This document shows, piece after piece, positions 34,132 through 41,593 of a DNA stretch of 64,000 bases. This DNA comes from Mycolicibacterium flavescens (lineage in GTDB: Bacteria; Actinomycetota; Actinomycetes; Mycobacteriales; Mycobacteriaceae), in assembly GCA_900637135.1 (NCBI GenBank), contig LR134353.1, forward strand, positions 4,960,001 to 5,024,000, written 5' to 3'. The position numbers were made by a program, and so were the translations under genes. Numbering within the stretch: position 1 is the first letter of the stretch; every line of letters begins with the position of its first letter. Below the pieces are notes generated by a model that was given only the letters and a program-made list of their open reading frames with translations, ran no database searches and had not been told where the DNA came from.

Positions 34132-34147
34132 GAGAACCTACGTTATC
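34132..34147. promoter_or_regulatory. Candidate TetR-type operator in a divergent promoter
   Basis: GAGAAC-CTAC-GTTATC, with arms that pair at five of six positions. Within it TACGTT (34139-34144) matches a plus-strand -10 element. It lies 36 bases upstream of the SDR start (minus) and nine bases before ATG 34157 (plus). Confidence 0.6.
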
Positions 34148-34156
34148 ACCGGTGTA

Positions 34157-35278
34157 ATGTCGCACCGTGACGGTTTCGAACGGGGCCGCCCAATGACCGC
34201 CGGTGCTCGCCCATTGCGCATCATTCAGTGGGCGACCGGCTCCGACGGCTCCGAGATGATCACCACCATCCTCGATCACCGCCCCGACCTCGAGTTGGTC
34301 GGAGCCCGCGTGTATTCCGACACCAAGAACGGGGTCGACATCGGGACGCTCGTCAACAGCGCTCCCATCGGCGTCACCGCCACCACCGATGTCGCCGCCA
34401 TCCTCGCGCTGGACGCCGACCTCGTGTTGTACGCGCCGTCTTTCACCGATCTCGACGATGTCTGTGCGCTGCTCGAGAGCGGCAAGAATGTGGCAACGCC
34501 GTCATTTCTGTTCCATCCTCGGCGCATTCCCGAGGCCGACAGGGACAAGCTTCTGGCGGCGTGCGAGAAGGGCAACAGCACCATCCACGGCAGTGGCCTC
34601 AACCCGGGCAATCTGTCGGGTGTGCTGCCGCTGGCGCTGTCGGGCATGAGCCGCACAATCGAGCGCCTGACCCTGCAGGAGAGAGCTGATTGGACGCTGT
34701 GGGAGAGCACCGAAATCACTTTCGATGGAATGTGGTTCGGCCGACCGGTTGATGAGGTGACCCCCACCGCCAACAGTTACCTGAGTTTTCTGACGAAGCT
34801 GTTCGTCGAGCAGACCTGGTTCATCTCCGACAGCTTGAATGCCGACATCGACGGCGTCTCGGTGTCCCTGGAAACGGTGCAGGCGACCAAGGACCTCCAG
34901 GTCTTCGATCACGTGGTGCGGCAGGGCAGCACGGCCGGACAGCGCTGGAATTTCATCGGCCATCGCCGCGGTGAGCCGCTGATCGAATTCGAAACGCTCT
35001 GGACCGTCGGCGGTGAATATCCCGACCACTGGCCGCAACCGCTCGATGGCTGGACACTGACCATCGAGGGTGACCCGTCCATGCGTACGCACTTCTTTCC
35101 GCTGGCCAGCTTCTCGCGCGAGGCATCGATCTCCGAGCACGTCCGCGCCGGTCTCATAACGGTGGCGATGCAGGTCGTCAACGCCATCCCGGCGGTCTGC
35201 GCGGCCCCCGCAGGATTCGCGACGATGGCGGACCTGCCCCTCATCCGTAGCTACACAGGATTCGGAAACAAGCCCTGA
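34157..35278 (+). CDS. DapB-like NAD(P)-binding protein (amine dehydrogenase family)
   Basis: This 373-residue paralogue of the proteins at 27219, 35293 and 37722 has an opening Rossmann segment RIIQWATGSDGSEMI. I chose ATG 34157 because it lies just past the operator with its -10-like TACGTT, giving a leaderless or very short leader. ATG 34193 is an alternative that would remove 12 residues. The middle contains GSGLNPGNLSGVLP, equivalent to the GENPGF and GLYPGF motifs of the paralogues. It is presumed to oxidise or reduce a pathway intermediate. Confidence 0.82.
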   Translation: MSHRDGFERGRPMTAGARPLRIIQWATGSDGSEMITTILDHRPDLELVGARVYSDTKNGVDIGTLVNSAPIGVTATTDVAAILALDADLVLYAPSFTDLDDVCALLESGKNVATPSFLFHPRRIPEADRDKLLAACEKGNSTIHGSGLNPGNLSGVLPLALSGMSRTIERLTLQERADWTLWESTEITFDGMWFGRPVDEVTPTANSYLSFLTKLFVEQTWFISDSLNADIDGVSVSLETVQATKDLQVFDHVVRQGSTAGQRWNFIGHRRGEPLIEFETLWTVGGEYPDHWPQPLDGWTLTIEGDPSMRTHFFPLASFSREASISEHVRAGLITVAMQVVNAIPAVCAAPAGFATMADLPLIRSYTGFGNKP

Positions 35279-35292
35279 CGTCGCTGGCCCAG

Positions 35293-36345
35293 CTAGCCCC
35301 TGCGGTTCGTCCAATGCGCGACGAACGGCGCGATGTCCGACAGGTCATAAAGCCCCGGCTCAGCCGCGACGACCGTGGGTATGGCGTTGATCGCATGCAT
35401 CGCGGTGGCCAAGCACCCCTGTTCGGCGTGGTCTTCACCGGGAGAACCGATTTCGAGGTGTATTCGCATGTTCGGCTCGCCTTCGAACGCGAGATCGTAT
35501 CCGGTCTCGTTCGGCCAGTGCGGGGCCAGATCATCAGCCATGCGGGTGAGATGCTCGACCGATAGGGTGGTCTCGCCGCAGTCGACGACCACGCCGAACC
35601 GCATCGCACCGACGGTGCCCGAGGGGATCTCGCCCGCGGCGACGGTCAACGCGCGCGGCGTCGTCACGACCTCACGGAAGCCATCGACCGCGCGGATTCG
35701 CAGTCCGAGCGCCTGAGCAAGAACCGTCGCACTACCGATCCAAGCGCTCGCCGCATACTCGGTGTTGGCGAGCAGTGGGGTGGTGTCGTCGGGTGCGTGC
35801 CCGAAACCCATGGCATTGAAGATCAAGTCGTGACTGGCGTAGGTGGAGTAATTGAGCACCTCGCGGACGCTGATCCGGTTCGTCTGCTGTGTGAGCCGCG
35901 ACAGTAGAGGCGCGATCGACTCGCCGAAGAAGCCCGGGTACAGGCCCACCCCGAGGAATGATGATCGGCCTGTTTCACAGGCATTTTCGATGTCGTCGGC
36001 CAGCGATTCGTGCAGTGACCGCGGATGGACGAACCTGCTACCCGTGGCGACAACATTCTTACCCGAAGCGAGCAGGTCACCGACATCGGCGAAGCAGCCC
36101 GGGGTGTTGGTCTCGACCTTGCCCATGTAGAGCACGACGTCAGCATCGGTGGCGATGATGGCGTCGCGGTCGTCGCAAGTGACCACTCCGGCCTCACCGG
36201 CACCGCACAACGTGCCCGCGTCGACACCGGCTTTCGCCGGATCGTAGACCCGAACACCGACGACAGAGAGATCCGGCCGGCCGAGGATGTGGCGAAGCGC
36301 CATCATTCCGGTGACGCCGGTCGCCCACTGAATCACTCGCGTCAT
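35293..36345 (-). CDS. DapB-like NAD(P)-binding protein (amine dehydrogenase family)
   Basis: This 350-residue protein has the N-terminal Rossmann motif TRVIQWATGVTGMMAL, then DPAKAGVDAGTLCG and VGLYPGFFGES. Its C-terminal region (about residues 170-350) follows the same pattern as its three paralogues here. It lies 12 bases after the P450 at 36358, so the two are likely co-transcribed. The repeated pairing of P450 and DapB-like genes suggests that the reductase or dehydrogenase works on P450 products. Confidence 0.83.
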   Translation of the reverse strand: MTRVIQWATGVTGMMALRHILGRPDLSVVGVRVYDPAKAGVDAGTLCGAGEAGVVTCDDRDAIIATDADVVLYMGKVETNTPGCFADVGDLLASGKNVVATGSRFVHPRSLHESLADDIENACETGRSSFLGVGLYPGFFGESIAPLLSRLTQQTNRISVREVLNYSTYASHDLIFNAMGFGHAPDDTTPLLANTEYAASAWIGSATVLAQALGLRIRAVDGFREVVTTPRALTVAAGEIPSGTVGAMRFGVVVDCGETTLSVEHLTRMADDLAPHWPNETGYDLAFEGEPNMRIHLEIGSPGEDHAEQGCLATAMHAINAIPTVVAAEPGLYDLSDIAPFVAHWTNRRG

Positions 36346-36357
36346 ACGGGTGCTCCC

Positions 36358-37596
36358 TCAATTCCACACGGCGTCGAGGCGAGGGGGCGACCGGAACATC
36401 GTTCCGGTGATGTAGGGCGCCGGCGCGTCGGGATCGAGCCGGAGTCCGGGCAATTCGTCGAACAAGGCGTTGAAGATCTTCGTGGTCTCGAGCCGAGCCA
36501 GATGCATGCCCAGACAGACATGGGCCCCGTGCGCGAACCCGATGTGCGGCTTGCGTTCCCGGAAAATGTCGAACTTCTCCGGTTCATTCCACCGCGTTTC
36601 GTCGTGGTTCGCGCTGCCGAGACTGAGCATCATCGTCGCACCCTCGGGTACGTGAACCCCGCCGATCTCGGTGTCGCGGGTGACCTCGCGCATGAAATTG
36701 AGCAGCGGGGTTTCCCAGCGAATGCCTTCCTCGATCGCCTGCGGCAGCAGGCTGCGGTCGGCACGCACCGCGTCGAGCTGATCAGGATGGGTGAGCAATG
36801 CGTAGGCCAGGCTGGCAGTCGAGCGGGACGTGGTCTCGGCGCCCGCAGGCAGTAGGTTGCGCATGAAACCGTAGATCTGTTCGTCGGACATCTTGACGCC
36901 GTTGATCTCCGCACCCGCAAGGATCGACACCATGTCATCCCTGGGCGCTTTCCGCTTCTCGGCCAGAATCCCGACGAAGTACTCCTTCATCGTCGCCGAC
37001 GCCCGCATCGCGCGGTCCATGTCGGCGCGGAAGCCCAGCAGGTCGATCGCGAGTCGGTGGAAATGCAGCACATCGGAATCGGGCAAACCCAACAGGGCAG
37101 CGATCACACGTACCGGAATCGGCATGAACACCGCGTCGACCAGGTCGGCCCGCTTGGCGGCCTTGATCTTCGCGATGGTCTGGTCCACGAGCGGACCGAC
37201 CAGTTCGGTGTCCCACCGCTTCATCGACGAGCGAGCGAACGCGAACTCGTGCAACTTGCGATAGACCGCGTGTTCTGGCTCCTGCATCTCAAGGATGGTG
37301 GGACCCTGCAGTGGCCGCACGACGTCTTCGTAGCAGCGCGTGCTGAAGGTGATGTTGTCGGTGAAGATCGCCTTGACGGTGTCGAACGTGTACGCCGTGA
37401 AGGTCGGCGGGCCGTCTCCCGAATTGCCGATCATGCCCATCTCGGGCCACCCCGCATGCACCGGCGCCTGTGCCCGCAGCTCCCTGAGGAGGGGGTACGG
37501 GGTGGCGTCACCGTCCGCGCCCATCCCGGCATTGAATTTGTCCTGAGCGTCTCGAATGCTCTGCTCGAGATCCTCGACGCTCGCCGGCTCGAACAT
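36358..37596 (-). CDS. Cytochrome P450
   Basis: This 412-residue P450 starts at ATG 37596 with GAGGAG seven bases upstream; a longer frame to 37638 has no supporting RBS. It has PAGAETTSR in the I-helix, EEGIRWE (ExxR), and FAHGAHVCLG with the heme Cys near residue 362. It leads the P450/DapB-like pair and is divergent from the DapB-like gene at 37722. No island operator was found in this gap. Confidence 0.9.
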   Translation of the reverse strand: MFEPASVEDLEQSIRDAQDKFNAGMGADGDATPYPLLRELRAQAPVHAGWPEMGMIGNSGDGPPTFTAYTFDTVKAIFTDNITFSTRCYEDVVRPLQGPTILEMQEPEHAVYRKLHEFAFARSSMKRWDTELVGPLVDQTIAKIKAAKRADLVDAVFMPIPVRVIAALLGLPDSDVLHFHRLAIDLLGFRADMDRAMRASATMKEYFVGILAEKRKAPRDDMVSILAGAEINGVKMSDEQIYGFMRNLLPAGAETTSRSTASLAYALLTHPDQLDAVRADRSLLPQAIEEGIRWETPLLNFMREVTRDTEIGGVHVPEGATMMLSLGSANHDETRWNEPEKFDIFRERKPHIGFAHGAHVCLGMHLARLETTKIFNALFDELPGLRLDPDAPAPYITGTMFRSPPRLDAVWN

Positions 37597-37721
37597 GCGA
37601 CGACTCCTCACTGCGGATCGGCCGCTCTCAACATACACCCTGGTGGTTGCCGACCTCCATCATGTACGTTTGGCCGAAGTCAAGCCATAGCCTCAGCGAA
37701 AAGCACACCGGGAGCGATCGA

Positions 37722-38810
37722 TTGGTAACTCGAGTCGTCCAATGGGCCACGGGCGCCGTCGGTCGCGCTGCACTGGCCGAACTGATCGAGAACCCTGATT
37801 TTCAGTTGGTCGGCGTCCTGGTGTACGACCCGGCCAAGGAGGGGTTGGATGTCGGCGCACTGTGCGGCCTCCCGCCGACCACGGGCGTGCTCGCCACCAC
37901 CGACAAGGACGAGATCTTCGGACTCGGTGCTGACGTCGTCATCCACACCGCCAGCAAGGCCCATGCCGTCGACACCAACGCCGACGACATCTGCCGACTG
38001 CTCGCGGCGGGCACCGACGTCATCACGACGACGTCCTACAACCACCTGCCCACCTACGGCGCCGAGACCGAGGAGGCATTCGTCAAAGCATGTCGCGCTG
38101 GACAGTCCCGCTTCCACGCCGCGGGAGAGAATCCGGGGTTCATGTTCGAACGCCTGGTGGCGACCGTGACGGGACTGAGCAAGTCGATCGATCGAATCGA
38201 CCTTTACGAAGCGACCGACGTCTCGGCGGTCGACAGCCGACCGATGCTCGTCGATCTCATGGGTATGGGTAGACCGCCCGAAGACGTCAGCGTCGACTCG
38301 CCGATCATCCAGAAGCTCGACATGGCCTACCGTCAGGCGCTCAACGCCACCGCCGACGTTCTCGGCGTCACACTGTCGCACGTCGAGGTTTCCGTCGATG
38401 CCACGACGCTTCCGCACGACCTGGAGGTGCCGGCAGGCACTATCGAGGCGGGAACGGTTGTCGGTCAACGGTTCTCATGGGTCGGGCACTGGGCAGGCCG
38501 CCCGCTGTTGGCGATCCACGAGGAATGGGTGCTCACCCGTGATCTGCCGCAGTGGGGACTCGAACCGCTCGCGCCAGGCGAGAAGGCGCCGCTGATCCGC
38601 GCGGTCATCAAGGGTGAACCGAGTTTCGAGCTCGCGCTCGACGTCGGCTGGGACGGCCGGGAGCCCAGCGGGCAGCACGCGCAACCGGGGCATCTGATGA
38701 TCGCGATGGGCGCCGTCCGGGCGATCCCCTACGTGAGATCCCAGCCACCAGGGATCGTCACGGCGCCGGTGTTCGGCGCGATCCAGCTGGGGAGCGGGCG
38801 CCGAAACTGA
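37722..38810 (+). CDS. DapB-like NAD(P)-binding protein (amine dehydrogenase family)
   Basis: This fourth paralogue has 362 residues if it begins at TTG 37722, which has GGGAG seven bases upstream and gives the family's usual VTRVVQWATGAVGRAAL opening. ATG 37662 in the same frame would add 20 residues of poor character. Motifs are DPAKEGLDVGALCG and GENPGFMFER. Its last codons form one arm of a hairpin shared with the convergent gene at 38850. Confidence 0.82.
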   Translation: MVTRVVQWATGAVGRAALAELIENPDFQLVGVLVYDPAKEGLDVGALCGLPPTTGVLATTDKDEIFGLGADVVIHTASKAHAVDTNADDICRLLAAGTDVITTTSYNHLPTYGAETEEAFVKACRAGQSRFHAAGENPGFMFERLVATVTGLSKSIDRIDLYEATDVSAVDSRPMLVDLMGMGRPPEDVSVDSPIIQKLDMAYRQALNATADVLGVTLSHVEVSVDATTLPHDLEVPAGTIEAGTVVGQRFSWVGHWAGRPLLAIHEEWVLTRDLPQWGLEPLAPGEKAPLIRAVIKGEPSFELALDVGWDGREPSGQHAQPGHLMIAMGAVRAIPYVRSQPPGIVTAPVFGAIQLGSGRRN

Positions 38811-38861
38811 AGAAATACACGAAGTTCCGCTCGATTTTGCTACAAAAGCTCAGTTTCGGCG
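38799..38861. terminator. Hairpin built from two convergent gene ends
   Basis: CGCCGAAACTGA (38799-38810) and its exact inverse (38850-38861) flank a 39-base AT-richer loop. Each arm contains the stop codon of one of the two convergent genes (DapB-like and binding-protein-like). It could stop transcription in both directions. Confidence 0.5.
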
Positions 38862-40001
38862 GGTGTCCGAACCGACCGCACGTGAGATGTTGTCGCTCGG
38901 CGCCGCGTGGAACACGTGTCGGCTTCCATCCGGTAGCACTCGCCGCGCGATCAGGTAGTCGGAGCCCAGCCAACCCTGCCTGATGTAACGGCCGAACCGG
39001 AGGAACGTCCCTGGGGCTCCACTCGCCGACGGCACGAGCTTCACCTGCTCGATTCCGTGTTTGACCCCTTCACCGGTCAGCGGCCTCGCCGCCGCCAGAC
39101 CCCGGGCGATCACGGTCGCGACGTCGTGGCACAGTCCCGGCATCGAGTGTGCCGGTCGGCGGCCGTAGCGTGCCTCGAACCGGTCCAGGAACGCCTGACC
39201 GACACGGTTGCGCTCGTCGTAGCTATCGAGACCGATCCAGCCGCGCAGGTGATGCATCCACTCGGCGTTGATGTGCGCCATCTCGAACGCCGTCGTGGTG
39301 TAGCGCGGCGGATCCCAGCCGGCACTCTCCAGGGCGTCCGAGAAGCCCCACAACCCGTGGCCGAATCCGACGTGAACAAGCGCATCGGGACGGGTGGCTC
39401 GGAGTTCGGCGACCACCGCCGTCTTGTCCGCTTCGACCTGAGGGATGGCCACCGTGGCGACAACCTTCAATCCCGTTGCGGAATACGCCTTCCCGGCGAA
39501 CGCCAGATACTCCTTGCCGATTAGAGAGGCCTCATACGCGATGGCGATACGCGACCTTCCATCGCCGAGCATCACCGCGGCGAGCATGACCGGCTCCTCG
39601 GGCATCGATCCGTTGTTGAGCGCGAACGTCCACTCCCCCAGCGCCTCCTCCGATCCCGACAGGATGAGATTCGGAACCTTGGCAACGCGGGCGGCGTGCG
39701 CGGACAGCGGCACCGCGTTATCGGAGACGTACGGACCGAAGATCACCAGGCAGCCTTCGGCGACCAGCTCGTCGTAACCGCGTTCGACGGCGTGGTATGT
39801 GCCATTGGGCAGGCCGATGACGTCGCGCCGCACCACCTCGATCGGCCGGTCGACAAGCCCGGCGGAGCCCGCTTCCTCGAACACCAGCCGCAACGTGTCC
39901 AGCGTGTCGTCCTCGGTGCTGGACCTGGTCGGATAGTCGTTGAGCAGGCCGACTTTCAGCGGGGCCACCGAACCGTATGCGCGGGCCCGTTCCTCTGCCA
40001 T
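38850..40001 (-). CDS. Periplasmic-binding-fold protein without signal peptide
   Basis: This 383-residue protein belongs to the branched-chain amino acid binding-protein (type I periplasmic-binding, Peripla_BP_6) fold: LKVGLLNDYPTRSS, GLVIFGPYVSDNA-like text (CLVIFGPYVSDN), and IAIAYEASLIGKEY. The ATG 40001 gives an N-terminus MAEERARAYGSVAP with no signal peptide, lipobox or twin-arginine motif, and no ABC permease or ATPase genes are near. It is divergent from a TetR gene only 39 bases away. It may be a cytosolic ligand sensor or carrier, as AmiC is for the amidase operon. Confidence 0.82.
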   Translation of the reverse strand: MAEERARAYGSVAPLKVGLLNDYPTRSSTEDDTLDTLRLVFEEAGSAGLVDRPIEVVRRDVIGLPNGTYHAVERGYDELVAEGCLVIFGPYVSDNAVPLSAHAARVAKVPNLILSGSEEALGEWTFALNNGSMPEEPVMLAAVMLGDGRSRIAIAYEASLIGKEYLAFAGKAYSATGLKVVATVAIPQVEADKTAVVAELRATRPDALVHVGFGHGLWGFSDALESAGWDPPRYTTTAFEMAHINAEWMHHLRGWIGLDSYDERNRVGQAFLDRFEARYGRRPAHSMPGLCHDVATVIARGLAAARPLTGEGVKHGIEQVKLVPSASGAPGTFLRFGRYIRQGWLGSDYLIARRVLPDGSRHVFHAAPSDNISRAVGSDTRRN

Positions 40002-40028
40002 CCCCGCAACATACACAATGAATGTCGC

Positions 40029-40034
40029 TAGGAT
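40029..40034 (+). promoter_or_regulatory. -10 element of a leaderless TetR gene
   Basis: TAGGAT fits TANNNT and ends six bases before ATG 40041, so transcription should start at the A of the start codon. No Shine-Dalgarno precedes the ATG. Confidence 0.45.
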
Positions 40035-40040
40035 GCCCCT

Positions 40041-40673
40041 ATGGCCAAGCGTGGTGGCACGGAATCCGAACGACGCGCTCGCGGAGATCAAACCCGCCGC
40101 CACCTCGTCGACGCCGGTCGCGTCCTGTTCGTGGAGAAGGGCTACTTCAACACCAGCATCGGCGACTTGGTCACGACTTCTGGCGTCGGCACCCGCGGCG
40201 CTTTCTATCACCACTTCAAGGACAAGGCCGAACTGTTCCGCGCGGTGTTCGAGGAGGTCGAGCGAGACCTCACATTGCGTTCGCTGTCCTCCCCGCCGCG
40301 CGGCGCGGACTCGTGGGAGCGACTCTGCGCAGGCCTTCACGGCTTTCTCGAGTCGGCACTCGAACCCGAAGTGCAGCGCATCATGTTGGTCGACGGGCCT
40401 GTCGTCTTGGGCTGGCGGACACTTCGCGCGATCCAGGAGGACAACAGCATCGCGTTGATCAACGAGATGGTGCGCAACGCCATCGCCGAAGGCAGCATCG
40501 ACGATCTGCCCGTCGCCGAGCTCACGCACATGCTCGTCGCATCGCTCGAGGAGGGCGCGCTTCTGGTGGCGCACGCCAAGAGCCCCGGCCGAGCACGCAG
40601 TCGTGCGGCACGGATTCTCGACCGGCTTCTGCTCAGCTTCGCTACGGAGCCGCGCAAAGTGGTCAGGCGGTAG
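40041..40673 (+). CDS. TetR-family transcriptional regulator
   Basis: This 210-residue protein has its helix-turn-helix around residues 35-58 (SIGDLVTTSGVGTRGAFYHH) and a C-terminal TetR ligand domain with a KSPGRARSRAARILDRLL tail. It is divergent from the signal-less binding protein, suggesting joint ligand sensing, and upstream of the SDR-ALDH-ADH operon. A 7-bp palindrome at 40712-40731 just after its stop is a candidate binding site. It is the second candidate regulator for the GAGAAT-type operators. Confidence 0.9.
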   Translation: MAKRGGTESERRARGDQTRRHLVDAGRVLFVEKGYFNTSIGDLVTTSGVGTRGAFYHHFKDKAELFRAVFEEVERDLTLRSLSSPPRGADSWERLCAGLHGFLESALEPEVQRIMLVDGPVVLGWRTLRAIQEDNSIALINEMVRNAIAEGSIDDLPVAELTHMLVASLEEGALLVAHAKSPGRARSRAARILDRLLLSFATEPRKVVRR

Positions 40674-40711
40674 TAGTGGTTGATTTGCGACTCAGGATGA
40701 TGGCCTACCGT

Positions 40712-40731
40712 ATGGAAATGAGCGTTTCCAT
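40712..40731. promoter_or_regulatory. ATGGAAA-N6-TTTCCAT palindrome before SDR-ALDH-ADH operon
   Basis: Perfect 7-base arms (40712-40718 and 40725-40731) with spacer TGAGCG, in an AT-rich 121-base gap between the TetR gene and the SDR at 40795. A T-run follows the right arm, so it might also be a weak intrinsic terminator of the TetR gene. An imperfect GATAAT-N4-CTTCGC sequence at 40759-40774 lies further downstream. Confidence 0.5.
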
Positions 40732-40794
40732 TTTTGATTATTGTTCTTCTACCTAACTGATAATGTTGCTTCGCCCATGTCTGAAGGAGACTTG

Positions 40795-41583
40795 ATGCCA
40801 GACGCGCCACCACTGCGAGTCGCCGTAGTCGGAGCATCTGCGGGTCTCGGCCGCTGCATCGGTGTCGGGCTCGCGAAGCAGGGTGCCCGGGTCGCGTTCC
40901 TCGCGCGGCGTCGTGACCGCCTCGAGAACGCCGCCAAGGAGGCGGGCAGCGGTGCGGTGGCCGTCGCGTGTGACGTCACGGACGCGAATGCCTGTCAACG
41001 CGCCATGACAGCCGTCGTCGAAGAATTCGGCGGTCTCGACGCGCTGGTCTACACGACCGGCGTCGGTATTCTCGCCCCGCTGACCGACGTGACAGCCGAG
41101 CAATGGGCGAATCTCTTCGCCACCAACGTCACCGGTGCATCGCTCATCACCGCGGCGGCTGCACCTCATCTCGCCGCCGACGCGGGTTCGGCGGTCTACC
41201 TCTCGTCGCTCAGCGCTTCTTACTCCGCCCCGTGGCCCCTGCTGGGTGCCTACGCGGTATCGAAGGCAGCGTTGGACAAATTGGTCGAGGCCTGGCGGAT
41301 CGAACACCCCAACATCGGCTTCACCCGCCTGGCCGTCGGCGACTGCTTCGGCGGCGAAGGCGACTCGCAGACCGAGTTCAACAAGACCTGGGATCCCGAA
41401 GCAATGGAAAAGGCGATCCGGTTGTGGATGGATCGCGGCGAGATGCAGGGCGGTCTGGTGGAGGCCGATCACCTCGTTGACGTCGTGCACAACGTACTTC
41501 GTTGCGGAAACAGCAGTTTCATCCCCTACCTGACACTGGCTCCCAGACCGTCGGGCGCGGTGGCCGAACTTCGACAGTGGTGA
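40795..41583 (+). CDS. Short-chain dehydrogenase/reductase
   Basis: This 262-residue SDR starts at ATG 40795, with GAAGGAG six bases upstream; the frame extends to 40741 without support. It has GASAGLGRCIG, NVTGASL, and the catalytic YAVSK. The second-strand end LARRRDRL, with several Arg, favours NADP. It is a near paralogue of the SDR at 31669. It leads an operon with an aldehyde dehydrogenase and an NDMA-type alcohol dehydrogenase, a natural set for converting alcohol to aldehyde to acid. Confidence 0.88.
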   Translation: MPDAPPLRVAVVGASAGLGRCIGVGLAKQGARVAFLARRRDRLENAAKEAGSGAVAVACDVTDANACQRAMTAVVEEFGGLDALVYTTGVGILAPLTDVTAEQWANLFATNVTGASLITAAAAPHLAADAGSAVYLSSLSASYSAPWPLLGAYAVSKAALDKLVEAWRIEHPNIGFTRLAVGDCFGGEGDSQTEFNKTWDPEAMEKAIRLWMDRGEMQGGLVEADHLVDVVHNVLRCGNSSFIPYLTLAPRPSGAVAELRQW

Positions 41584-41593
41584 AGGACACTCG

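Noticed and set aside
38850-40574. Binding protein starting at 40574 with a 191-residue extension
   Set aside because: The extension is antisense to the TetR gene and low in coding character; ATG 40001 gives a normal length.
40759-40774. Operator copy GATAAT-GTTG-CTTCGC before the SDR at 40795
   Set aside because: The right arm matches at only four of six positions, too weak to count with the other sites without a genome-wide background test.
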